From the NCBI RefSeq assembly GCF_003710825.1, contig NZ_RHHQ01000015.1:62001-126000 (forward strand): DNA of 64,000 nt, read 5' to 3'. The DNA comes from Brevibacillus fluminis (GTDB taxonomy: Bacteria; Bacillota; Bacilli; Brevibacillales; Brevibacillaceae). A program made the translations under genes and the position numbers. The notes beneath the pieces are model-generated. The model did no database searches and had not been told where the DNA came from. It worked only from the letters and a program-made list of their open reading frames with translations. How positions within the stretch are numbered: the stretch's first letter is position 1; the number at the start of each line of letters is the position of its first letter. Shown here one piece after another: positions 36,014 to 44,776 of the stretch.

Positions 36014-37666
36014 ATGAAAAAGTGGCTCACCATGGTTACAGGGGCTACGCTGCTGCTTAGTGTAGCGACCGGCTGTAGCTCTACACCAACAGACACCGCA
36101 CAGACAACGACCACGAATACTACTCCAAGCAATACCCAATCGACAGAGCCGGCAAAAAGTGGGCCGATGGTGCTGCGCTGGACGATCAGCGGCGAACCGC
36201 CGACAATGGACCCGGGAATCGCGACCGAATCGGATTCCATGGACATGATCAACGCCTGTTTTGAGGGCTTGACCAGCTATGATTTGAAAGGTCAGCTGGA
36301 CAATGCCGTCGCGGAGAGCTTCACCAATTCACCGGATTACACGAAGTTTACCTTCAAAATTCGCAAGGACGCCAAATGGCAAAACGGCGATCCGGTAACG
36401 GCGCACGATTTCGAATACGCGCTGAAACGCAATCTCGACCCGAAAACGGCTTCCGGCTATGCGTATCAGCTTTATTACCTCAAAGGCGGAGAAGAATACA
36501 ACACGGGAAAAGGCAAAGCGGAAGATGTCGGCGTCAAGGCGGTTGATGACTATACGCTGGAATTCCAACTGAAATCGCCGACACCGTTTTTCCGTGAGTT
36601 GACACAGTTTACGACGCTTTTCCCACTGCATCAAAAAACGGTGGAAAGCAACCCGAAATGGGCGTCGGATCCGAAGACGCTTATCGGAAACGGACCGTTT
36701 GTACTCGATACATGGGAGCATAAAACCAAAATGGTATTTACGAAAAGTCCGACATACTGGGATAAAGATCATGTGAAGCTCGACCGTATCGAGATTTCCA
36801 TGATTGAGGACAACAACACCGCGCTGTCGATGTTTGAAGGCGGCGAGAGCGACTGGGGCGGCTATCCGGCGACAGGCTTGCCAGCGGACGCGATTCCGAA
36901 AATCAAAGAGGAAGGCAAGCTGATGGTAGCTGATAACCCTGGCACACAGTCGGTCATTTTCAATACCACCAAGCCGCCGTTCAACAATAAGAAAATTCGT
37001 CAGGCGTTCTCCTATGCGATCAACCGTCAGGAAATTATCGACAATATTTTGCAAACCGGGGTACCGGCCGCTTATGGTTGGGTGCCGACATCGATGGGCC
37101 TGAAGCCGGACGGATACTTCAAAGAAGATCCTGCCAAAGCCAAGGAGCTGCTTGCAGAAGGGATGAAGGAGCTCGGGCTGAAAGAATTCCCAGAAGTCAC
37201 CTACTCCTACAATACATCGGATATTTATAAAAAGATGGCGGAAGCGCTGCAAGACCAATGGCGTAAAAACCTTGGCGTAAACGTCAAGCTCTACAATACC
37301 GAGTGGAAAGTGTACAATGACAATGTGCACAATGCCAATTATGATCTCGGCCGCTTCCTGTGGGGTGCAGACTTCAACGATCCGATCAACTTCCTGGAAA
37401 TGTTCCGCGACAAAACGGGCGGTAACAACAATCCGAAATGGGAAAACGCGCAATTTAAAGAGCTGATTGATAAGAGCTACCAAGAAACCGATCCGGCGAA
37501 GCGGAAGCAAATTTTGCTTGATGCGGAAACGATCCTCATGGATGAAATGCCGCTTGCACCGATCAACTTCCGTGGAAATCCGTACGTGAAAAACGATCGG
37601 GTGAAAGATTTCATCATCTTCCCATTGGGCGGAGCTTACTACAAATACGCCTATATCGCCAACTAA
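36014..37666 (+). CDS. Oligopeptide-binding lipoprotein (OppA/DppE type)
   Basis: This family 5 peptide-binding protein has 550 residues. The signal peptide ends in a lipobox (SVATGC), followed by a Thr-rich linker. Conserved are LRWTISGEPPTMDPG and FTFKIRKDAKWQNGDPV near the N-terminus and IRQAFSYAINRQEIIDN in the middle, as in OppA. No permease or ATPase genes adjoin, and a terminator follows. It therefore works with a transporter encoded elsewhere or as a signalling-peptide receptor. Confidence 0.92.
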   Translation: MKKWLTMVTGATLLLSVATGCSSTPTDTAQTTTTNTTPSNTQSTEPAKSGPMVLRWTISGEPPTMDPGIATESDSMDMINACFEGLTSYDLKGQLDNAVAESFTNSPDYTKFTFKIRKDAKWQNGDPVTAHDFEYALKRNLDPKTASGYAYQLYYLKGGEEYNTGKGKAEDVGVKAVDDYTLEFQLKSPTPFFRELTQFTTLFPLHQKTVESNPKWASDPKTLIGNGPFVLDTWEHKTKMVFTKSPTYWDKDHVKLDRIEISMIEDNNTALSMFEGGESDWGGYPATGLPADAIPKIKEEGKLMVADNPGTQSVIFNTTKPPFNNKKIRQAFSYAINRQEIIDNILQTGVPAAYGWVPTSMGLKPDGYFKEDPAKAKELLAEGMKELGLKEFPEVTYSYNTSDIYKKMAEALQDQWRKNLGVNVKLYNTEWKVYNDNVHNANYDLGRFLWGADFNDPINFLEMFRDKTGGNNNPKWENAQFKELIDKSYQETDPAKRKQILLDAETILMDEMPLAPINFRGNPYVKNDRVKDFIIFPLGGAYYKYAYIAN

Positions 37667-37672
37667 ATAGCA

Positions 37673-37714
37673 GACAGTCGCTTCTCTTGCAAAAGAGAGC
37701 GGCTGTTTTTTTTT
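37673..37714 (+). terminator. Terminator after oppA-like gene
   Basis: ACAGTCGCTTCTCTT / AAGAGAGCGGCTGT hairpin with a long T-run. Confidence 0.92.
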
Positions 37715-37945
37715 GTTTCCAGGAGTTGCTCATTTTTTTTACAAGCAAGCATTTCCTCTTGATTTGCTGCGTATTCTTTATCTAACATAATTTGACCGTT
37801 TGCGAACGACACTAAGAAATAGCTTGACCGTCAGAGCCTTTGCGCTTACACTTCTGTTACTATATTTTGTCATTATTCTAACTATTAGTAGCGCAACCTT
37901 TTGCAAGGGCAAAGCGGCGATGGAGACTAGAGGAGAGACGACACG

Positions 37946-38623
37946 ATGACATACGACTTCATGATCAAGTTGAGTATTTCGTTGTTTTTGGGGCTTTTGA
38001 TCGGCATCGACAGACAGCTAAAGAGCAAACCGCTCGGGGTAAAAACGAGCATGGTGATTTCTGTGGCAAGCTGTCTGGTGACGCTCGTTTCGATCGAAGC
38101 GGTCCACCGCTATTCGGTTCCCGGCCATACGAATATGGACCCGATGCGGCTTGCTGCACAGGTCGTCAGTGGGGTTGGTTTTCTGGGCGCCGGCGTGATT
38201 TTGCGACGTAGCAATGACGTGATTTCAGGGCTGACTACCGCGTCGATGGTGTGGGCGGCATCCGGCCTCGGAATTGCGGTAGGCGCCGGATTTTATTATG
38301 AGGCGATCACGGCCAGCCTGATGATTATTTTTGCCATCAATGTGCTGCCTTTTTTTATCAAGATGATCGGTCCCAGCTCGCTGCGAAAACGAGACTTGTC
38401 GATTCGGATTGAGGTGGAGGAGAACCATGATCTGAACGCCCTTTTCAAAGAAATCAAGCATCTGGATATGACGATCAAGCGGGTAAAGGTTCGAGATTTG
38501 GACAATGGCCACCAACGGCTGGAAATGCTGATATTGGCACCGGAAAAAATTTATACAACCGATGTTTATACGTTAATCAAGAGCGTGCACCATGTCTTAT
38601 CTGTAGATGTGGAGAGCCGATAA
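37946..38623 (+). CDS. MgtC/SapB-family membrane protein
   Basis: This is a 225-residue MgtC-like protein. Hydrophobic helices occupy the first 140 residues with the family motifs LGLLIGIDRQLKSKPLGVKT and QVVSGVGFLGAGVI, followed by a soluble C-terminal domain of ACT-like size. Relatives affect magnesium homeostasis and ATP synthase activity, but no magnesium riboswitch is visible upstream. RBS AGAGGAGAG. A GC-rich hairpin follows the stop. Confidence 0.9.
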   Translation: MTYDFMIKLSISLFLGLLIGIDRQLKSKPLGVKTSMVISVASCLVTLVSIEAVHRYSVPGHTNMDPMRLAAQVVSGVGFLGAGVILRRSNDVISGLTTASMVWAASGLGIAVGAGFYYEAITASLMIIFAINVLPFFIKMIGPSSLRKRDLSIRIEVEENHDLNALFKEIKHLDMTIKRVKVRDLDNGHQRLEMLILAPEKIYTTDVYTLIKSVHHVLSVDVESR

Positions 38624-38627
38624 ACAA

Positions 38628-38665
38628 CGAAAGCCGCCTGAGCTGGTTCGGCAGGGCGGCTTTCG
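38628..38665 (+). terminator. Hairpin after mgtC-like gene
   Basis: CGAAAGCCGCC / GGCGGCTTTCG strong hairpin but with only a weak U-tract. Confidence 0.6.
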
Positions 38666-38795
38666 TGCTGTCTGTATAAGCCATTCGCCAACCAACTGCA
38701 CTTGGTAATGCGCGCAATCGATTGAAAAGGTAACAAGCGCAAAGACAGTGTGATATAATTTGCAAAGTGCAAGAAGGAAAAGGAGACATCGATCT

Positions 38796-39530
38796 ATGAC
38801 CGAACCTTGGTTTGAACGCAGCTTTCGTGAAGATTATTTGTTGGTGTACCGGCATCGCGACGAAAGCTCTGCCAATCAGGAAGTAAATGAGTTATTAAGC
38901 CATCTGCCGATCAAGCGACAGGGTCGCGTCCTCGATTTGTGCTGTGGTAGCGGACGTCATTCGCGGGCGTTGGCAGCGCTCGGCTATGAAGTGGTCGGCG
39001 TGGACCTATCTGACGTGTTTTTGGCTTTGGCCGAGGAGCAAAATACATATGACAATCTTCACTATTTTCAATACGATATGCGGGACATCCCTTTTGAGCA
39101 AGAATTCGATATCGTCTTTAACCTTTTCACGAGCTTCGGCTATTTTGCCACAGACGATGAGAATCGGTTGGTGATTGCCAACATGATGAAGGCGCTCAAG
39201 CCTGGCGGCGAGGTGGTCATCGATTATTTGAACCCCGCTTATTTGAAGGCAAATCTCGTGCCTCATTCCGAGCGAGAGATCGAGGGGCTGATGATCGAAG
39301 AGGAGCGGACCATCGAGGAAGGCTATGTCAAAAAGCGAATCCGCATCACAGATGCGGAAGCCTCGGGGTCGCGCGAATATTGGGAACAGGTGCGTCTCTA
39401 TGAACAGGAAGAAATGCTCGAGATGCTAAAGCTGGCCGGCTTTAGCGATATTCAAACGTTCGGCACGTACAACTGTGAGCCGTATGAGAGCGAGCAGTCC
39501 AAGCGGATGATTTTTTACGCGCGGAAATAA
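38796..39530 (+). CDS. Class I SAM-dependent methyltransferase
   Basis: This 244-residue methyltransferase has motif I VLDLCCGSGRHSRALAALG near residue 47, the acidic ribose-binding VVGVDLS, and a motif IV-like DIVFNLFTSFGYF. The substrate cannot be predicted. ATG 38796 is chosen because AAAAGGAG precedes it; the ORF extends further without a start. Confidence 0.88.
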   Translation: MTEPWFERSFREDYLLVYRHRDESSANQEVNELLSHLPIKRQGRVLDLCCGSGRHSRALAALGYEVVGVDLSDVFLALAEEQNTYDNLHYFQYDMRDIPFEQEFDIVFNLFTSFGYFATDDENRLVIANMMKALKPGGEVVIDYLNPAYLKANLVPHSEREIEGLMIEEERTIEEGYVKKRIRITDAEASGSREYWEQVRLYEQEEMLEMLKLAGFSDIQTFGTYNCEPYESEQSKRMIFYARK

Positions 39531-39653
39531 GGCTGAAAACGGTCTCGAAGTTAGGCGGAATGGCGGCGCGTATCCAGTGATTTTTCACTACGGTTCCTTC
39601 ATATGATGAAAGCAAAAAGCACGGCCATTCATCGGCCAAGGGAGGGAACCGCC

Positions 39654-39941
39654 ATGACCAAGCTCACCATCGATCAGGTCAAATTCAATTTGGGAAAAGT
39701 GCCAGGTTGGAGTCTGACGGATGACGAGCGCGCACTGACGCAAAGCTTTACCTGTACACCATTTCCAAAAGCGATGGAGTTCGTCAATCGGGTCGCCTCC
39801 TATTTGGAGCAAGACCACGATCACGCTGAAATCCGAATCGCTGGCGATCGGGTCTCATTCGTGCTCTCGTCCAAAAAGGCCAACGGATTGACCGGCAAAG
39901 ACTTCGCCATCGCCCAAGCCATCAATAAATTGAGCAGGTAA
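39654..39941 (+). CDS. phhB: 4a-hydroxytetrahydrobiopterin dehydratase
   Basis: This pterin-4a-carbinolamine dehydratase has 95 residues, the usual compact size. The family core is FPKAMEFVNRVASYLEQDHDHAEI; the usual [E/H]xxHHP motif appears as DHDHAEI. It dehydrates the hydroxylated pterin formed by aromatic amino acid hydroxylases. No phenylalanine hydroxylase gene is in the window, so it may have a related moonlighting role. Start set by GGGAGGG. Confidence 0.87.
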   Translation: MTKLTIDQVKFNLGKVPGWSLTDDERALTQSFTCTPFPKAMEFVNRVASYLEQDHDHAEIRIAGDRVSFVLSSKKANGLTGKDFAIAQAINKLSR

Positions 39942-39980
39942 GCCGCTCAATTTATGCAAACATCGAAAAGCATAAATAAT

Positions 39981-40030
39981 GCCCATTGACCGAGGATACC
40001 ACCAAAAAATCCTCACCAATGGGCTTTTTT
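39981..40030 (+). terminator. Terminator after phhB
   Basis: GCCCATTG ... CAATGGGC hairpin with an inner CGAGGAT / ATCCTC stem and TTTTTT. Confidence 0.88.
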
Positions 40031-40050
40031 CTTTTTCTATCATTTTTCAA

Positions 40051-40219
40051 GTTGTAAAGATTTTGTCTTTCCCCGCAGCTCAGGGATTTTTGGAAAAACG
40101 TGGAGCGAAAGCTTTGGCGGTGCCTGCCACTCCCCGACACCCTTGCGGGCATCGACATGTCTTTCGCGCAACGTTTTTCCGAAAATCCCCTCGCCTCCAC
40201 AAAACAAAATCTTTACAAC
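40051..40219. repeat. 169-bp inverted-repeat element ending copA
   Basis: The ends are a perfect 16-bp inverted repeat (GTTGTAAAGATTTTGT / ACAAAATCTTTACAAC). Inside, the arms stay similar for about 60 nt (GGAAAAACGT near both). The element lies between the phhB terminator and copA. Its right end supplies the last Leu and TAA stop of copA. No target duplication is obvious. It looks like a MITE-type or palindromic insertion. Confidence 0.75.
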
Positions 40220-42417
40220 CTCACCCTCCGCAACCTCAACGCATTCCAAACCACCGTAATCGAGCTCATCGCCATCGCCGCCGCCGCAACCCACGGGGCC
40301 AAAAAGCCAAGCATCGTCAAGGGAATCCCGATACAGTTGTACGCAAGCGCCCAAAACAGGTTTTGCTTAATGTTGCGCATCGTGGCCTGGCTTAGCAGCA
40401 GAGCAGTTACCAAACCGTCCAAATCTTTGCGCATGATGACCACGTCGGCGGTGGAGATGGCGACATTTGTCCCGGTTCCGACCGCCACGCCGATATCGGC
40501 CACCGACAGGGCAGGGGCATCGTTCGTGCCGTCGCCGACCATTGCCACGAGCTTACCTTTTTGCTGGTACGAACGCAAAATCCGTGCTTTTTCTTCCGGC
40601 AGCACTTCGGCATGCACACGAGAAATGCCCACATGGCGAGCGACCGCTTGGGCGGCACGCTCGTTGTCACCTGTGATCATCGTCAATTCCTTGCCCATTT
40701 TATGCAGGCGCAAGATCGCTTTGCGCGAGCTCGGCTTGATTGTGTCCGTCACCGCGACAAGTCCCGCTAGCGTGCCGTTGACCGCCATCATGACGACGTT
40801 TTTGCCTTGCTGTTCCGCATGTGAGAGCATATGCTCTGCCCGCGACAGGTCGATCCCGTGCTGCTGCAAAAAGCGGGACGAACCAGCAAGCACGTGCTTT
40901 CCTTCCACGACCGCTTCGACCCCAAAGCCAGGGATTTCCTGTTGGTTCGAAGCCTGAGGGAGTGGAGCGACTTGTTGTACTGCTGTACGCAGCAAAGCTT
41001 GGGCGATCGGATGCTCGGATTGCTGTTCGACGCTGCCGAGCATTCGCCAAAACGATTGCTGTTGACCGACCAAAACCCACACATCGGAGACGTGCGGCTC
41101 TCCTTTGGTGATGGTACCGGTTTTATCGAAAGCGATCACATCCGCTTTGTGCAAGAGCTCGAGGTCTTTCCCTTGCTTGAACAGCACTCCTTCACGGGCG
41201 GCAACACCAGATCCGACCAGGATGGAGGTAGGGGTGGCGAGGCCGAGCGCACAGGGGCAAGCCACGATCAGGACAGCGATCGCTTTTTCCAGCGCCGTCC
41301 CCAAAGCGCCAGGGTTGAACAGTATGTACCACGCGAAAAACGTAATGGAGGCGATCGTAACAATGATCGGGACAAAGACTTCCGTCAGCTCGTCAGCGAT
41401 ACGCTGGATCGGCGCTTTTGTCGCCTGTGCTTCCTCCACGATGGCGATGATCTGCGCGAGCGCGGTTTCGCTACCGATTTTGGTCACTTTGAGTGTGAGC
41501 GGACCGCTGATATTGCGGGTCGCGCCGATCACCCGGTCGCCCGCTTGCTTTGCGACAGGGATGCTTTCGCCGGTAAAAGCCGATTCGTCGACAACCGATG
41601 CGCCGCTGACGATTTCACCGTCCGCAGGTATCGTCTCTCCAGGCCCTACGAGCACGAGATCGCCGCGCATAAGCCCCTCGATCGGGATGATGATCGTTTG
41701 CTTTTGTCGGATTACCGTCGCTTCCTTTGATTGCAGCTCATACAGCTGTTCCAGGGTTCGCAGCGTTTTGCTCTTGGAAATGGCCTCCAAGAGCTTGCCG
41801 ATGCAAAGGAATGTGATGATCAGCGCACTGGATTCATAATAGAGTGGCGTATTATGCAGGGATCGATCCGGCCACGACTGAAACGTTAAGTAATGGCTGT
41901 AAAAAAACGCGGCGGAGGTGCTGAGCACAACAAGCACATCCATGTTCGCTGATCGGTGTCGAAGCGAGTTCCATGCCCCACGGTAAAACGAGAAGCCGAT
42001 GAGAAACTGGATCGGAAACGTAACGAGCAGTTGAAACAGCGGATTGAGAAAGAGGGCGGGCACATAGACGAACGATAAAAACGGGATGTGTGCAGCCATC
42101 GCCCAAAGCAACGGGACGGACAGCAAGAGCGCCGTGATGCTTTTTAGCGCAAGCCTGCGAATCTCGCTTCCGGAATCAAGCGGCGTTTCCGTATTCTCAC
42201 GCTGCATAACTGCTGTGAACCCCAGCTGATTCACTTTGTCTGCGATCCGGTTATGGTCGATCTTGGCCGGATCGTAGGTCACTTTTCCCCGCTCCATCGT
42301 GAGATTTACCTGCACGTCGAGCACTCCCTCTGCACGGCTCACCACTTTTTCGATCCGGTTCGCGCAAGCAGCGCAAGTCATACCTTTTATTTGAAAGGTT
42401 GTCGTTGGATATTTCAT
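40213..42417 (-). CDS. copA: Copper-exporting P1B-type ATPase
   Basis: This copper(I)-exporting ATPase has 734 residues. A single N-terminal HMA domain has GMTCAAC (Cys15, Cys18). Eight membrane segments follow, with the Cu-binding CPC at 387-389, phosphorylation site DKTGT (Asp431), the SEHPIA nucleotide motif and GDGTNDAPAL. It pumps cytosolic copper outward or to oxidase assembly. The ATG at 42417 follows GAGGGGGAAC. The stop codon belongs to the inverted-repeat element, so the last codons were set by an insertion, although the length is normal. Confidence 0.95.
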   Translation of the reverse strand: MKYPTTTFQIKGMTCAACANRIEKVVSRAEGVLDVQVNLTMERGKVTYDPAKIDHNRIADKVNQLGFTAVMQRENTETPLDSGSEIRRLALKSITALLLSVPLLWAMAAHIPFLSFVYVPALFLNPLFQLLVTFPIQFLIGFSFYRGAWNSLRHRSANMDVLVVLSTSAAFFYSHYLTFQSWPDRSLHNTPLYYESSALIITFLCIGKLLEAISKSKTLRTLEQLYELQSKEATVIRQKQTIIIPIEGLMRGDLVLVGPGETIPADGEIVSGASVVDESAFTGESIPVAKQAGDRVIGATRNISGPLTLKVTKIGSETALAQIIAIVEEAQATKAPIQRIADELTEVFVPIIVTIASITFFAWYILFNPGALGTALEKAIAVLIVACPCALGLATPTSILVGSGVAAREGVLFKQGKDLELLHKADVIAFDKTGTITKGEPHVSDVWVLVGQQQSFWRMLGSVEQQSEHPIAQALLRTAVQQVAPLPQASNQQEIPGFGVEAVVEGKHVLAGSSRFLQQHGIDLSRAEHMLSHAEQQGKNVVMMAVNGTLAGLVAVTDTIKPSSRKAILRLHKMGKELTMITGDNERAAQAVARHVGISRVHAEVLPEEKARILRSYQQKGKLVAMVGDGTNDAPALSVADIGVAVGTGTNVAISTADVVIMRKDLDGLVTALLLSQATMRNIKQNLFWALAYNCIGIPLTMLGFLAPWVAAAAMAMSSITVVWNALRLRRVRL

Positions 42418-42429
42418 CTTGTTCCCCCT

Positions 42430-42466
42430 CGCATACGCAAGCGTGTCCACAAAGGATGTGTATGCG
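42430..42466. promoter_or_regulatory. Inverted repeat in copA-ytkA divergent region
   Basis: CGCATAC ... GTATGCG with a 22-nt loop lies between the divergent copA and ytkA-like genes. It could be a regulatory site or leader hairpin of copA. It does not resemble the CsoR consensus. Confidence 0.35.
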
Positions 42467-42539
42467 TTTTTGGGCGGAAATAGAATGACCTGAGCCTCAC
42501 GGGAATACGCTTAAGCAAAAGAAGAGGAGGGAGCATCAC

Positions 42540-42941
42540 ATGCTGCATCGCGCGTTTGCTGCGGTTTTCGTTATGCTGCTGTTTGCAACCGGATGTGCGG
42601 CATCACAACAAGCAGATCCTGCATCATCGGTAGCGCAACCAAACAAGGAGTTCGATATCTCGATCACGCCGGGGCCAGCAATAAGCTTGAAAGAAAACAA
42701 ATTGGTGCTGGCTCTGACCGCCGAACAGCAGCAAGTGTGGGGGAATGCAACGGTCTCGGTGAAGCTGGGGATGGACGGAATGGAGCATGGGGAGGAGGCT
42801 GTTGCGGCACAGTCTAAAGGAGAAGGGCGCTATGAGGCAACGGTCATTCCGACGATGGTGGGGCCGTGGATTGCCCATATCACAATCTCAGGAGATCAAG
42901 GAGAGAAACAGGTAGAGTTTCCTTTTGAGGCTGTACGGTAA
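42540..42941 (+). CDS. YtkA/FixH-like lipoprotein
   Basis: This small lipoprotein has 133 residues. The signal peptide has lipobox FATGC; the mature part has the YtkA-like beta fold with NATVSVKLGMDGMEHGEEAV and GRYEATVIPTMVGPWIAHIT. The Met/His cluster MDGMEH could bind copper. FixH/YtkA-like proteins occur with copper ATPases in oxidase assembly gene groups, as here next to copA. RBS AAGAGGAGGGAG. Confidence 0.82.
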   Translation: MLHRAFAAVFVMLLFATGCAASQQADPASSVAQPNKEFDISITPGPAISLKENKLVLALTAEQQQVWGNATVSVKLGMDGMEHGEEAVAAQSKGEGRYEATVIPTMVGPWIAHITISGDQGEKQVEFPFEAVR

Positions 42942-42960
42942 AGTGCCTACGGCAATGCAG

Positions 42961-43650
42961 CTACCACAGCCATGGGCTGATGCTGGGAATCCAGCCGTTG
43001 AAGACCATCCCGCGCAAAATGGCGAGTAAGCCGAATGTGACCGCAAGCACATTGGCGGCGAACAGGACGCGCTGGCGAACCGCTTTGCCAAGACCGATAG
43101 CAAATAGACCGATGACGAGCAGCGCGGGCAAGGTGCCCATGCCGAAGCTGAGCAAGGTGAGCGCGCCTTGCATCGCGCTGCCGGTCGTCGCGGCCTTCAT
43201 GTGCATTGTATAGGTAAGTCCGCATGGGATGAAACCAAACAGCAGGCCGCCCAGAAAGACAGGGAGAAGGCCTGCTTTTTGCTGATACGCTGTAATGAAG
43301 TGTTGGACAGGAGCCAAGCGGGTCGGACTCCATGTTGCAAAGGGAAGCGCGTATTTACGGAACACCCACAGCAGGATGAAGGAGCCGCCCAACAGATTTG
43401 CGACACCCTGGATGCCGACCAGTTGACCGGCTGCAGAGACGAAGGAGCCAATGAAGCCCATGAAGCTGCCGATTAGGATATAGGTGCAAATCCGCCCAGC
43501 ATTATACGCCAAGATGGCGGGGAGCACCTGCTCTTTTTTTGCCTGGAGCGTCCAAGCAGACATCATGCCGCCGCACATACCCATGCAGTGGGGCGCGCTC
43601 AAAAGGCCGGTCAACAAGACCATGCCGTACTCGTAGATGCCGATGCCCAT
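42961..43650 (-). CDS. Sulfite exporter TauE/SafE-family (DsbD_2-like) membrane protein
   Basis: This six-helix membrane protein of 229 residues has two Cys motifs in membrane regions: PHCMGMCGGMMSA near residue 22 and FIPCGLTYT in the second half. These mark the DsbD_2/SafE group, often associated with copper ATPases and cytochrome oxidase biogenesis. The start is the inner ATG at 43650 (GGGAGGCG upstream). It is convergent with the ytkA-like gene, 19 nt apart, without an obvious terminator between them. Confidence 0.85.
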   Translation of the reverse strand: MGIGIYEYGMVLLTGLLSAPHCMGMCGGMMSAWTLQAKKEQVLPAILAYNAGRICTYILIGSFMGFIGSFVSAAGQLVGIQGVANLLGGSFILLWVFRKYALPFATWSPTRLAPVQHFITAYQQKAGLLPVFLGGLLFGFIPCGLTYTMHMKAATTGSAMQGALTLLSFGMGTLPALLVIGLFAIGLGKAVRQRVLFAANVLAVTFGLLAILRGMVFNGWIPSISPWLW

Positions 43651-43801
43651 GGAGAATTCGCCTCCCTTTTGTGCCTGCTCCATAACCTATATGTCGAAAA
43701 TCGCGGGTTTACGTCTGCAGGACACGCCGAAGCGCTCTTGTTTTTGCATAATCGTTTGTCAAAATCCCCAGTTGATTGATATAGTAAGAAAAGGACGCCG
43801 C

Positions 43802-43838
43802 GCACTTGGACTTTTAGCGAAAAGTCGGCGGCAAGTGC
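43802..43838 (+). other. Stable hairpin upstream of methyltransferase
   Basis: GCACTTG-GACTTTT / AAAAGTC..CAAGTGC is a long interrupted stem 20 nt before the next RBS. There is no T-run, so it is a 5' leader structure rather than a terminator. Confidence 0.4.
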
Positions 43839-43859
43839 AACGCGATAGGGGGAACGACA

Positions 43860-44444
43860 ATGATGGACGATTATGTTGCGAAAAATAAGGAAACGTTTGA
43901 CCGACTGGGAAGTACGGCGACAGACGTAGATGATTTGATAAAGATTACGTTGCAGGAGCTTCCTGCATTTCAAATGCTGCTTGCAGGCGGCAAAGTACTG
44001 GATTTGGGTTGCGGTGTCGGCCATGATTCCCTGCGTCTAAAGCGCCATCGTTTGGATGTGCAAGGGCTTGACATCAGCGAGGCGATGCTTGCAGAAGCGA
44101 AGCGTTCCGTTGAGGGCGTGCCATTTTGGCAGGGCGATTTCCGCGAGCTTCCGTTTGAAGACAACAGTTTTGACGGGGTATGGGCGAATGGGACGCTGTT
44201 TTATGTCACGCCGGAAGATTTGAGCAAAACTTTGTCCGAGGTTGTGCGCATACTAAAGCCATCCGGCGTGTTTTTCGCCTCGTATTTGCAAGGGGAAGGC
44301 GACTATACGCTTGATTCGCTGTACTTCCGTCGCTATAGCATGGAAGAGCTGGATAGCGTGTACCGACAAGCCGGATTCCGGACGATCGACCGGGCACAGA
44401 CAGCCGGTGGAGAAAAATACATCAGTTTGACCGCGGTCAAATAG
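43860..44444 (+). CDS. Class I SAM-dependent methyltransferase
   Basis: This 194-residue methyltransferase has motif I KVLDLGCGVGHDSLRL, motif II VQGLDISEAML and a post-I region WQGDFRELPFEDNSFDGVWANG. It resembles UbiE-like small methyltransferases, with unknown substrate. RBS AGGGGGAAC. The next gene follows after 11 nt, so it heads a three-gene unit ending at 45573. Confidence 0.88.
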   Translation: MMDDYVAKNKETFDRLGSTATDVDDLIKITLQELPAFQMLLAGGKVLDLGCGVGHDSLRLKRHRLDVQGLDISEAMLAEAKRSVEGVPFWQGDFRELPFEDNSFDGVWANGTLFYVTPEDLSKTLSEVVRILKPSGVFFASYLQGEGDYTLDSLYFRRYSMEELDSVYRQAGFRTIDRAQTAGGEKYISLTAVK

Positions 44445-44455
44445 GAGGATTATTC

Positions 44456-44776
44456 GTGGACATTCAGACACATGCGGAGCTCATCCGCATTTTGGAGAGC
44501 GAATTCGTGGGAGCGCAAGCACAGTTCATCTTCACCCAATGGGATACCGACGGAGAAGACGAAGAGGAAAGCACCTTTGCGGCGCGCCTTTTAAAAGTAT
44601 CGTTGTCCGACAACGAATTTGAAGAAAAAGACTTGCTGCTCACATTGGAAAACGAAGCGGGCGAAGAGCTGGAACTTTTGATGGAGCTGCCTAGCGTCGA
44701 AGAAGATCTCGGTTCTTTTGCGGACGGACGACTTTCCCTCTATGGAACGGAAGCGGAGCTTGTACTGCAGAAATGA
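44456..44776 (+). CDS. Small acidic conserved-type protein
   Basis: This 106-residue protein is very rich in Glu and Asp (DTDGEDEEESTFAARL, FEEKDLLLTLENEAGEELEL). I do not recognise a family. GTG start with a strong AGGAGG 9 nt upstream. It overlaps the next gene by 4 nt, so it is translationally coupled. The acidic beta-like pattern suggests a cytoplasmic partner protein; no function can be given. Confidence 0.75.
   Translation: MDIQTHAELIRILESEFVGAQAQFIFTQWDTDGEDEEESTFAARLLKVSLSDNEFEEKDLLLTLENEAGEELELLMELPSVEEDLGSFADGRLSLYGTEAELVLQK

Noticed and set aside
36329..37510. 393-codon minus-strand ORF in the peptide-binding gene
   Set aside because: Shadow of the real lipoprotein gene, composition not protein-like.
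37715..37945. Magnesium (M-box) riboswitch before the mgtC-like gene
   Set aside because: The conserved M-box blocks are not present in this spacer.
40100..41839. Plus-strand ORFs of 244-299 codons opposite copA
   Set aside because: Shadows of copA in other frames.
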